DNA from: Iris pallida
Lineage: Eukaryota > Streptophyta > Magnoliopsida > Asparagales > Iridaceae
NCBI GenBank assembly: GCA_029216955.1
Contig: JANAVB010015614.1
Location: forward strand, 1 to 64,000
Length of the DNA stretch: 64,000 nucleotides
Direction: 5' to 3'
This document shows, one piece after another, positions 34,481 to 44,275 of the stretch. A program made the translations under genes and the position numbers. The notes beneath the pieces are model-generated. The model searched no databases, was not told where the DNA came from, and saw nothing but the letters and a program-made list of their open reading frames with translations. Each line of letters begins with the position of its first letter. The first letter of the stretch is position 1.

Positions 34481-36129
34481 AAAACTAAGATTATTGGTGA
34501 CATTTCACTCATTGACACTTCTTCACTATTACTCACAAATGAATTGGTCGTCTCAGCTTGAAAATTTAATATTGTTTTGACAATCATTCAGCAAGTTGGA
34601 TTAATATTGTTTTGAAAATTTAAGATTATTGTCATTATCCATAAGTTAGATTAATATTACTAGTTCAAAATTGACTAAAGTAACAGTTTATAACAATTAT
34701 ATGCATGTATAGATAATCTTATCCATAATTCGTTTTTGTTAAATAATGAAACATGCTGATCTATTCTGAAAAAAAATCGAAACATGATCATCGGTATCTT
34801 GTGAAAAAGTCATCAAGGGTGGCCTATACGTACCCGCTGGTGAGGGATAACGAGAAGGTCCTAGATTCCATCTAGGTCTAATTAAAAGTATCTAATGAAA
34901 ACATAAGTTATTTCTGTCAAGTTAGTAGTTAAATTTATTAAGAGTCCATATTAGCTTTAATCCTATGAAAACTATGTGAACAAGTAGTTAACTAACAGTT
35001 CTAAGCTTTTTTTCTAAAATTTACTCCTATGTGAACATGTATGCTACCATTCTTTTATGTTTATGTACTCATTTATTAGTTTGTTAACTAAAATAATAAA
35101 TAATCTACATTTATAAAATACTAACCAAAGAGTGATACATCATAACTAACTACATGTATAAAATACTAACCAAAGAGTGATACATCATAATTCTTTTATG
35201 TTTATGACCATTGACCAATCATGAGTGATACATCATAACTAACTACAAGTAGCTTATACAAAGCTTAAACAACTACAAGTTTATCCCATCACCAACGCGA
35301 TGAGTCATTAGTTGTCTAGTTCATGTAAGGAGTAGGTGTCAATTTAATTTCTACATAGTCATATAACTAACGCTTAAAAAACTGAAATCTACTCCACATA
35401 TTTTTATTTTATTTTTAAACCAGAGAATGTATAAGTTGAGATAAAATAAATACTACATGAATAGGTGTAGTCCACCGACGGTTGTAAATAGCTACCATAA
35501 GCATTTGTCGAAATTTTTGAAGTATTACAATGCATATATTCTAGGTGTAATTTATCGACGGTTGCAAATGACTACTACTTGTACTACTAACATCCAACTC
35601 CACATGCAACACATGAATTTATGAATAGAGCCGACTCCAATTCTAGTCGACCTAGGTCCCAAATTTACAATGGCCGCTAAATTTTCCTAAATTTTATGAA
35701 GACCTCCAAAATTTGCAAAACTATCTAAATTTTACAAAAACGTCCCAAAAGTTTACAAACACCCCTATAATTTCAAAGCTTCCTAAAATTTATAAAAGCT
35801 CCAAAATTTTCATATAAGGGTCCTATTTTTAGGTTCGTCTAGGGTTTTATTTTTGCTAGGCCAGGAAAGTACATGAATACATGTCGAAATGAGAAAATCT
35901 AGGGTTAAGGTTTACCTTCAGATCAGGAGGGGGACGGCAGAGGAGGGGACGGCTCTCGATGACGGAAGAGGGACGGAGGAGAGGGCAGGCGGCGGAGGGG
36001 CAGAGGCGCTCTCGACCACGGAAGAGGCGGCGGAGGAGAACTCCTTAATTTCGAAATAAAATTTGAGAGAGAGAGAGAGAGAGAGAGATGGGTCGGGAAT
36101 GGGGGGAAAAGAAAATTCTGAATTGTTAT
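34481..36129. other. CACTA-3 internal region left by transposase deletion
   Basis: No coding remains recognised. A tandem duplication of about 65 bases at 35115-35195 (ATAAAATACTAACCAAAGAG ... TACATCATAA) and a related pair around 35470-35570 (CGACGGTTG.AAAT). A purine-rich block, GACGGAGGAGAGG-type, at 35930-36040 and (GA)n at 36062-36089 probably mark the original leader. Confidence 0.45.
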
Positions 36130-36430
36130 AGTAAAAACTTAGCGATGTCGGTTAAAGACGTCGCTAAGCGTCGCTAACTTTAGTGATATTAACGACGTAT
36201 TAGTCAGTACGTCTGTAAGCGTCGCTAATATTAGGATATTAGCGACGTTCACCGACATATCCATGACGTACGTTTTTTAATAAAAAAACGTAGTCGCCAT
36301 ATGTCGTCGAACAACGCTGATAATGACGTCTTACAACGTCCTAATATTACGTCGCTAATTTATTAAAATTTAGCGACATTTTTGTCTTGTGTCGCTAATT
36401 ACGTCGCTAAATTGAGTTATTCTAGTAGTG
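36130..36430. promoter_or_regulatory. CACTA-3 right subterminal repeat zone
   Basis: ACGTCGCTAA / TTAGCGACGT variants on both strands up to the GTAGTG end. Partner of 21230-21712. Confidence 0.7.
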
Positions 36431-36609
36431 AAAGGCCTTCTCAAGGAAAATCAAGCCAGCCTAAAGTAAGTCAGACTATCCCCAAGCCTAGAATTTTTAG
36501 AGTTTGTAGAAAATTGGGTCACAATTTTCGTAATTGTAAAGTACAGAAGCGAGATAGCTACAAAGAGCAAATGAAATCAAATGAACCGTCGTTGACTTAA
36601 TTTTCAACT

Positions 36610-36900
36610 TTTTTTTACAATTCTTCGTCAATTTAACAAGGAAAATGGTAATCCTCAGTCAATTTTAACACGAAGGATGGTAATTCTCCGTCAATTTAAT
36701 AAGGGGAATGGTCATTCTTCGTCCTTTTAGCACGGAGAATGGCAATTTTTTGTGTTATTTAAACGGAGAATTGACATTCTCCGTGGTTTTAACACGGAGA
36801 ATGTCCATTCTCCTACATTCTAACATGGAGAATGGCAATTTCCCTTCAATTTAACAAGGAGAATGATAATTCTCCATAATTTTAACACGGAGAATAGTGT
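36610..36900. repeat. Palindromic minisatellite, largest array
   Basis: About eight to nine units of roughly 33 bases, each AACACGGAGAATGG.AATTCTCCGT-like with TTTTAACA or CAATTTAAC spacers. Begins just after the stop of the MULE transposase relic. Same family as 10628-10828. Confidence 0.85.
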
Positions 36901-38048
36901 TGACGGGTGCACTGGCCAGTACTCCATTGGGCGCATTAGTACATAGAGAATGGTGTTGACTTGGCAGAATTCGAAGGGGCGGATTTATTGGTATTAATGG
37001 CATATAAATGGCAGTAGTTGGGAGAGTTTGTTCTCGTCTTACTTAGCTTTTCTTATGAAGGGGCAGATGCATTGGTATTAATGCAAATTAATTGAATTGA
37101 ATTCGAAGTGACTGCCACTTGGCGCATGAGTACGAGTTGTCTTTGCCTATAAACGGCAGTAGTGTAGGGAGAGTTTGTTCTCGTCTCACTTAGCTTTTCT
37201 TGGGGAGATGGACTCGACCGATCCCCTGCCTTGGCAAAACGCTTTTCTGTGGGTTGTCAATCTCCTCGTTCGAAGAAGCTTTGGTGGTGAAGTCCTTCAG
37301 AAGACTGAGATATGCCTAGTAGACTGTCCTTGTTCGTGCACTTCATCGACTGTGTGCCATGATGTTTGTTACTGGAAGAGCCCCTGGGTTAGGGTTGATT
37401 GCCAACCCACACTCTGTCGAAGCGCCCGTACGTTGATTCGCTCTGACTATGCACGTGTTCCGTCTACGCACGTTGACAATGAAGTAATTTGCTCTGACGA
37501 TGCACGGTGTTCCGTGTTCGTGCACTTCATCAGAAGACTGAGATGTGCTAAGTGGATTGTCCGTGTTCGTGCACTTTATCGACTGTGTGTCATGATGTTG
37601 GTTACTGGGTTCGGGATCACCGCGGCCCAGTTTTTGTTATGCTGGAAGAGCCACAGGCTGTCGAAGGTGCCTGTTGCATCCAAAGATCGGGGTCGGACAA
37701 TGGAGTGATTTGTTCTTACGATGTTATGCCTACGCACGTTGACGATGAAGTGATTTCCAACCCACACTATGTCGAAGCTGTAGCTTTTAGGCTTTTTTTC
37801 TTGGTAGTAGAATTTTATGTAGTAGTTCAGACTTTCATATGTAAATAAAAATCAAGCTTTTCGTGGTTTTGACACGGAGAATAGCCATCCTCCGTGGTTT
37901 TAACAATGTAAATATAATTCAAAAATAATTTTATTATAAAAGACAGAGCAGAACAGACGTTACAAAAGACGCAGAAGAATAAAAGATAAACAGGTGATAT
38001 AGAAAGAAGTTCCTTGCCCAATTATATTATTGTTTTACAATGTCATTG
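36901..38048 (+). other. Duplicated promoter-like and exon-like segments between the two element-A genes
   Basis: GGCAGTAGTTGGGAGAGTTTG at about 37010 and GGCAGTAGTGTAGGGAGAGT at 37145 belong to two copies of a segment with ATATAAATGG / CTATAAACGG TATA-like boxes and CTTAGCTTTTCTT. Downstream, GAAGACTGAGAT...TCGTGCACTTCATCGACTGTG occurs twice (about 37300 and 37533). A 177-codon frame (37175-37708) runs through these repeats; I do not recognise it and, because it is built from repeats, do not call it a gene. 37858-37905 holds a small ACGGAGAATAG copy. Confidence 0.4.
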
Positions 38049-39176
38049 CTAGTTTGGTAGTGTTACATATTCGCTTGAAAGCAAATTCTTAGCCCATCCC
38101 AAGCTCATCATTATAATCTTCTGGTGAGTGTCATCGTCATTTCCTCTCGATATTTCGAAGGGAGCAGTCATCAAGCTCTTCATATAATACACCGTATATA
38201 AGAGGCAGTTGGGTGCCGGTCGTTGTGGGCATCATGGAGAACAATTCAGCACTATGCTCTCATACTCCATCCTCGTCGGGCATCTCTCCCTCATCATATC
38301 AACTTTCCTCCTGACGATAGGCTCTAAGGTCTTCTTCATTAATTCTGCATCCACCTTGCCCTTTTCGTGCGTGGTTTGCCTCAAGGAGTTGTAGTGTGTC
38401 CAGTCGTAGGAGATCAAGTTGAATATGAGCAGCGTATAGTGTTTGATGGATACATTAAAGAGTGGGATGAATAGCAACTCTATGACATCTAAGAAGAAAT
38501 ATACTATCTATACATACCCCATCTTTAATTCTCCTTTCTGGAGCTAAAGACTTCATCTCAGCCCGAGACACATAGATTTTGTTGCAAGATGATATTATTT
38601 CACTAAGAAAAGAAAAGAATAGATTAGAAATATAAACTGTTGGAATTAAATGAAAACTCATATTACTTACTTGTCATGTCTATCATCCGCAAAAATATAG
38701 TCGTAAAAACTCGAAGAAATACTAGTATATTGGCTAGGCTTTGAGGTTGAAGTTCTTGTTAAACTTTTCAAAGGTGTGACCGGATCTAAATTTTCTCGCA
38801 TTCTTTTCGAAGAACTGCTAAAGTCAGTTTCTTCTACAGTATACTTTTCGAGAATTCGGTCCATTGCTTTATCACGTTTCTTTAGCCGCACGTCCACCTC
38901 ATCGGAAGATTCAACAAAAACCTCCTCCACATTATTAATTACTCCATATGAAGATGCCTTCTTCAAAGCTGAAGATTCTTCCATCTTTTTCAAACGTCGA
39001 GATATATTCATTTGTTCAATTTCGATTGAACCAAGCTTAGAATTGATTGAAACAAGTTGATCTAAAATCTTCGACAGTTGTTCTTCAAGCCTGCGCATCA
39101 TACGCGGAATGAAGGTTTCATTTGGAGCTGGCATCCAATCTTCTATGTCTTCTATATATTCCATACGAGTAAACAT
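38049..39176 (-). pseudogene. Ulp1-like (C48) cysteine protease relic of a MULE
   Basis: Exon 1 (39176-38669): a coiled-coil region (EQLSKILDQLVSINSKLGSI) and Ser-rich linker, ending DDRHDK at a GTAAGT donor. Exon 2 (about 38602-38518): NKIYVSRAEMKSLAPERRIK. Exon 3 (about 38485-38049): LLFIPLFNVSIKHYTLLIFN, WTHYNSL, a TGA near 38233, then RPAPNCLLYTVYYMKSL. The layout is that of SUMO-protease-like domains: FIP...HY with the His, then Y(D)SL where Asp is replaced by Asn, then the Cys in a degenerate NCLLY (normally DCG.Y). Internal stop plus altered catalytic residues mean it is dead. Ulp1-like domains are known passengers of plant MULEs. Confidence 0.65.
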
Positions 39177-39404
39177 CTTTCTCCAGTACTACAAAATAAA
39201 ATAAGAAAACTATTTTATGTATTTCAGAATAAATAATAGTTGAAACAAGAAAACTATTGTATATATAGCAAGAGAAAAGTACAAAAAATGAGAAAGATGG
39301 AAAGACAAATAAATTTCGAGACTAGCAAAGAATCTACTGGCCGTTTGAATGGTTATCATGAAATGTTATCATGATTAACAATTTGAGAACTCTATAAGAG
39401 GTTT

Positions 39405-39911
39405 AATTTTGCTGATACTCCTCGTTGTTCGAGGAGGGCTCGACGAAGTCCACCGCGAACCGAAACTTCTTCTTTCCTTCTTCATCTCCGTTTTTTCTTC
39501 CACCACCACCACCATGGCCTGTAGCTTTATAACCAAAACATTAAATTGTTAGATGAAACAAAAAAATAAATTACGGAAAGATTACTAAATCAAAATCAAA
39601 TATAACACATATTCATAGAAAATATGAGACTAAAGATGAAAATGTTACAGAAGCAACACCACAATTTTACAACTATGCAGACTCTGCTAAGCAATAACTA
39701 AAATTTGGGATTGTGTCATCCTTGGATTTAATTTACACAGAAGAGATTTGAGAGAACGAGCTTTTATCGGCTTCCTACCCCTCTTCTTCCTCTGAATTCT
39801 TCCCTTACTATTATCCACATTGGCTACAGGATCTTCGTCCATGTCGTCGTCGGTGTCATCATCTAGATTGCCACCAGCTATTGGAGCATCGGTGGTGTCG
39901 TAATTGTACAA
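39405..39911 (-). other. Coding-like segments inside the right inverted repeat of element A
   Basis: From 39911 a 74-codon frame reads MYNYDTTDAPIAGGNLDDDT, an acidic stretch, then KGRIQRKKRGRKPIKARS. From about 39540 a second frame reads ATGHGGGGGRKNGDEEGKKK, then FRFAVDFVEPSSNNEEYQ and a stop. The second segment is conserved at nucleotide level in the left end of element A (2225-2370), where frames are broken. It could be the 5' exons of the Ulp1-type gene. Unassigned. Confidence 0.4.
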
Positions 39912-40155
39912 AATATTAAATTGGATGGACGAAAGAAAAAGTAAATATGAGTTTATTTAGGGTGCTTATTGAAACAATGGCATGAAGAATGACCTGCTAT
40001 AGCAAGTTAACAAGAGGTCAAAAGTCAAAAACAGCATTAAATGATATCTCCTGCGTTATTTAATCTGGATTTAATATTAACCATTGGATCAACATCCAGT
40101 GGTTCAGATTTAGGATGTATCGATACATCCCAAAAGGGTGGATGTATTGTAGAAT

Positions 40156-40159
<4 letters not shown>
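39405..40159 (-). repeat. Right terminal inverted repeat region of element A
   Basis: Reversed, it begins at the TA array with GAAAATTCTACAATACATCC and continues GGGATGTATCGATACATCC, GACCTCTTGTTAACTTGC, and GTCCATCCAATTTAATATT, matching the left end. It then differs by about 340 extra bases before the shared Gly-rich block. Confidence 0.65.

Positions 40160-40241
<82 letters not shown>
40160..40241. repeat. (TA)n microsatellite at right edge of element A
   Basis: An uninterrupted TA run directly abutting the inverted repeat. Confidence 0.95.
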
Positions 40242-40243
<2 letters not shown>

Positions 40244-40872
40244 TTCAAAATATACAAAAAACTATATATTCTTAATCATAAAATTGATGATATTTAATAA
40301 TTTTATAAGTTTTATTCGATTTTTTGTTTCGGAGAACTCTATTTTTTAGAATCGAATTGAATTTCTTATTCAATCCGATTCGGTTCATTTTGATTAGATT
40401 TGTTCGAAGCTGAGTAATAGTGGAAATTTTTTTGTCATTATTATAAATTAAAAAAATAATATATCTTGTGGCTTGATCTATTGAATTTTTGCTATCCAAT
40501 TAAAATTTTATACCCCTTTTCGGGATCACAAAAGTCATTCAGATTCGATGAATAATAATAGGATGGACTCTAGTTATGTACCCTTGATTATCATCACGAA
40601 TCAAAAGCACATGAATATTATCAACAAAGGGCGGAAGAAAATGGGGAAAAAGTGGGCCCGTCGATAACCGTACAATGACAAAATTTCATCATTATCATAT
40701 TGTTCGTCATACATGTAGGGAAATTCGTCGGTTAGGACCCACATGAGGGTTGTTTGTGCTTTGTTTGTAGGTCAGCTGTGCTCGCTAAACATGTGATGCG
40801 AAGACTATAATTTTGTCCGATTGCGCAGGCAGGCAGGCTCGAGTGGGCCACCTCGACTTTGAATTAATGGCG

Positions 40873-40876
<4 letters not shown>
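40242..40876. other. Stretch without a recognisable gene
   Basis: AT-rich with TTCGATT/GAATCG words similar to 1500-1640. A moderately GC-rich part at 40630-40870 has no coding signal. This is the interval just outside element A. Confidence 0.4.
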
Positions 40877-40955
<79 letters not shown>

Positions 40956-41542
40956 TATATATATATATACTAGTCTACATATACGTACTTTACACGTATT
41001 TTAATTAAAATATTATAAAATTATCTATAGTATTTTCGTCTTTTCAAGATGACTATTCACATGTGTATATTTTTCTTTTAGAATGCTAAGAAATTCGAAG
41101 TACGAATTTTGTTTTTTTTTAATTTTATATTGAGAATAATAACCTTTGGAAATGGTAATAACAGAAAATTTTATTACCATTAGAACATAAAGAGTTGTAT
41201 AGAAAGAGAAGATTTCGTAGCATGCAAACTTTATTGCTTTAACTTTTAAACATAAATGACATGTAAGTTGACATGATAATATCTTGTTTACAAAATACTC
41301 AAGGGTATATTAGGAATCCAAAGTTTCACCACCAAATTTTTCTATTATATATACTAGCATATGTGCACGTACCTTGCACGTATTTTAACATTTCTTAATT
41401 AGTTTAGGAAGACTTTTTAGGAAGATCAAAAGGTAGTCTTCCTAATTACTAAGTAGTCATTAATAAAATTAATGAATTATTTTTAATTAGTATAAGTATG
41501 TAAGAATATTTTCAGAATTCAAAAGTTTCACCATCTAAGTTT

Positions 41543-41545
<3 letters not shown>
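40877..41545. repeat. TA array and two adjacent TA-rich miniature elements
   Basis: A (TA)n run plus T-tract (40877-40969) is followed by two related units. Both open with TATACTAG(T/C)...ATATACGTACTTTACACGTA or ATATGTGCACGTACCTTGCA and close with AAAGTTTCACCA then TTTTTCTAT. The second (about 41347-41545) is shorter. Ends in TA-rich sequence, so target duplications cannot be told. Confidence 0.55.
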
Positions 41546-41585
<40 letters not shown>

Positions 41586-41588
<3 letters not shown>

Positions 41589-42040
41589 GATGAGGGAGGT
41601 GAGGTGCCACCCTATGGAGGGTGTCTACTTGTCACCCCCCACATGCTATCATCATGCACCCATGTGCTTGATGATAGCATGGGGGGTGACAAGTAGACAC
41701 CCTCCCATGAGGTGGCACCCTACCTCCCTTATTCTCTCTATATAGAGGATGAGGGAGGTGAGGTGCTACCCTATGGAGGGTGTCTACTTGTCACCCCCCA
41801 CATGCTATCATCATGCACCAATGTGCTTGATGATAGCATGGGGGGTGACAAGTAGACACCCTCCCATGAGGTGGCACCCTACCTCCCTTATTCTCTCTAT
41901 ATAGAGGATGATGGAGGTGAGGTGCCACCCTATGGAGGGTGTCTACTTGTCACCCCCCACATGCTATCATCATGCACCCATGTGCTTGATGATAGGATGG
42001 GGGTGACAAGTAGACACCCTCCCATGATGTGGCACCCTAC
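41586..42040. repeat. Three tandem copies of a 159-bp hairpin element
   Basis: Copies start GAGGATGAGGGAGG at 41586, 41745 and (GAGGATGATGGAGG) 41904, so the period is exactly 159. Each is a near-perfect inverted repeat: GGTGCCACCCTATGGAGGG and GTCTACTTGTCACCCCCC in the left arm pair with their complements in the right arm around the loop near CATCATGCACCCATGTGC. No coding potential. The transcript of any copy would fold into a long stem. Confidence 0.92.
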
Positions 42041-42047
42041 ATATATA

Positions 42048-42506
42048 TATAGGAAGCGGATCAAAAGCCCCCCTTAAAAAAATTCCTAAAAAAACCCCAC
42101 ATATATATATAGGAAGCGGATCAAAAGCCCCCCTTAAAAAAAACTCCTAAAAAAACCCCTCACTCTAATCCGTAATTTAATGTTAATGTTAATATTAATA
42201 TTAATGTTAATATTAATATTAATGTTAATATTAACATTAAATGCTAAAATTAATATTAAAGTTAACATTAAATTAATATTAACATTAGCATTAACATTAT
42301 TATTAACATTAACATTAACATTAACATAAATAAAAATAAAAAAATTAAATATTAACATTAACATTAATATTAACATTAACATTAATATTAACATTAATAT
42401 TAATATTAATATTACGAATTAGAGTGAGGGGGTTTTTAGGGGGCTTTCTAAGGGGGGTGAGGGGGGTTTTTAGGGGGCTTTCTAAGGGGGGCTTTTGATC
42501 CGCTCC

Positions 42507-42508
<2 letters not shown>
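42048..42508. mobile_element. MITE with GATCAAAAGCCCCCC ends and hexamer-repeat core, plus a broken extra arm
   Basis: 42108-42508: left end AGGAAGCGGATCAAAAGCCC, right end GGGGCTTTTGATCCGCTCCC; the core is a long run of TTAATG/TTAATA and, after a switch, AACATT/AATATT hexamers. A lone left arm (42048-42103) precedes it. The right arm contains an internal duplication (GGGTTTTTAGGGGGCTTTCT twice). Confidence 0.8.
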
Positions 42509-43100
<592 letters not shown>

Positions 43101-43488
43101 ATAGGAAGCTGATCAAAAGCCCCCCTTTGAAAACCCCCTAAAAGTCCCCCTCACTATAATTCGTAATATTAATGTTAATATTAATGTTAATATTAATGTT
43201 AATGTTAATATTAATGTTAATATTAATATTAATATTAATGTTAATGTTAATATTAATTTTTCTATTTTTTTATATTAATGTTAATGTTAATGTTAATATT
43301 CATGGTAATGTTAATGTTAATATTAATTTTAATGTTAAGTTTAATGTAAATTTTAGTATTTAATGTTAATATTAACATTAATATTAACATTAACATTAAT
43401 CTTAACATTAATATTAACATTAAATTATGGATTAGAGTGAGGGAGTTTTTAGGGGATTTTCTAAGGGAGACTTTTGATCCGCTTCCAT
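43101..43488. mobile_element. Third hexamer-core MITE
   Basis: Ends AGGAAGCTGATCAAAAGCCC and GACTTTTGATCCGCTTCC; the core has TTAATG/TTAATA hexamers (43165-43350) and then reverses to AACATT/AATATT (43360-43425), so the whole element is a large foldback. Confidence 0.75.
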
Positions 43489-43499
43489 ATATATATATT

Positions 43500-43551
<52 letters not shown>

Positions 43552-43559
43552 TATATATT

Positions 43560-43640
<81 letters not shown>
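43487..43640. repeat. (TA)n microsatellite at left edge of element B
   Basis: TA runs with two TTAAAA interruptions, directly abutting the element-B end GGTTCTTCTACAATACATAG. Confidence 0.95.
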
Positions 43641-43642
<2 letters not shown>

Positions 43643-44205
43643 TTCTTCTACAATACATAGGATGTATTAATACATCCCAAATAATTGCATTGAAAATTGT
43701 GAAAGGTGTTTACTTTGACTTTGGTTTTACCTGATATAGCAAGTAATATTCACCTGCTCACTTTATTTAAAAAAAAATCCTCCTAGATTACCGTAATTCG
43801 TTGGACGTTGTACATTCAACATTTACATTTTTTACCGGCCTACATTAACGCATATTTTCCACCCTACATTAACCTGCTCAATTACATTTTCCACCCGGCT
43901 GTTATAACCCTGTTGGTAACGACATGCCATCAAGTAATTCGTTTACTTTATTAATTCTAATGTTTATCTCAATAACAGAGGACCCATATATTGTAGAAGA
44001 CAGCGATTCCAATTTTTTTCTTTTTTAATGCCTGATGCTAACGCACTATTTATTTTTTTTTTATTTTATTTTTAACGCTAGCTGCTAACGTATCATGCTG
44101 TTCAGTAATTGAAATTTTTTTGGGACTTTAAACGCATGTTGCTTACTAATTAATTTATTTATTTTTGGTTTTTTATTGCATGTTGCTCACTATTTTATTT
44201 ATTTT

Positions 44206-44208
<3 letters not shown>

Positions 44209-44262
<54 letters not shown>
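44209..44262. repeat. (CA)n microsatellite
   Basis: A CA dinucleotide run followed by a short (TA)n, within the first unit of the tandem array. Confidence 0.95.

Positions 44263-44275
<13 letters not shown>

Larger units (their letters stand above)
21230..36430 (-). mobile_element. CACTA-3: outer CACTA element with truncated transposase genes
   Basis: Ends CACTACCAGAATAAGTCGTT (left) and CACTACTAGAATAACTCAAT (right, reversed), both leading into TTTAGCGACG. Perfect TSD AAA at 21227-21229 and 36431-36433. It spans 15201 bp, of which 9161 plus a 3-bp duplication are CACTA-4. Its genes run on minus: a TNP2 C-terminal remnant (34480-33620) then a Transposase_24 gene (33347-31312). Most of TNP2 is deleted. 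It lies inside the MULE transposase gene. Confidence 0.92.
19250..36600 (+). pseudogene. FAR1-type MULE transposase pseudogene, split by CACTA-3/4
   Basis: Part 1 (about 19250-21210): a FAR1 DNA-binding remnant (CNAGFRQ; SGCKEIFCIG; NLWVVKKFQVHHNHNLV), then a MULE catalytic core: DDVDATTILTFLQSKEG, FFYAYNVDEDSRL, LFWADGACQFDY, LAFDSI (first Asp), VTVLTDGYRSI (second Asp), CSCHILN, and TNRCESMNAFLKRF (Glu). A SWIM zinc finger, CDCL then ETKGIPCRHIF, is at about 20827-20875, interrupted by TAG. Part 2 resumes after CACTA-3 at 36434 with RPSQGKSSQPK and a zinc-knuckle-like CRKLGHNFRNC, ending TAA at 36600. Stops and frame changes (for example right after LAFDSI) make it inactive. Intact relatives cut and join MULE ends. 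It is the likely transposase source of element A, convergent with the Ulp1 relic. Confidence 0.8.
1919..40159 (+). mobile_element. Element A: giant TA-flanked Mutator-like element (MULE) with nested insertions
   Basis: Sequence evidence: the left end (about 1919-2170) and the right end (about 39910-40159, reversed) are inverted repeats sharing TTCTACAA, GGATGTATCGATACATCC, an AACCATTGGATGTTGATCC-type block, GACCTCTTGGTAACTTGC and the CACCCTAAATTAACTC-type block. Both ends touch (TA)n arrays. Inside are a FAR1-type MULE transposase relic on plus and an Ulp1-like relic on minus, a convergent layout as in MuDR-type elements; Ulp1-carrying MULEs are known in plants. Removing the CACTA and LTR insertions leaves roughly 15 kb. 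A TA-array target is a known habit of some rice elements (Micron-like). That all of this is a single element is an inference; independent elements facing each other would give the same ends. Confidence 0.6.

Noticed and set aside
37175..37708. 177-codon plus frame as a gene
   Set aside because: It spans internally duplicated DNA, has no recognised domain, and overlapping antisense frames are equally open.
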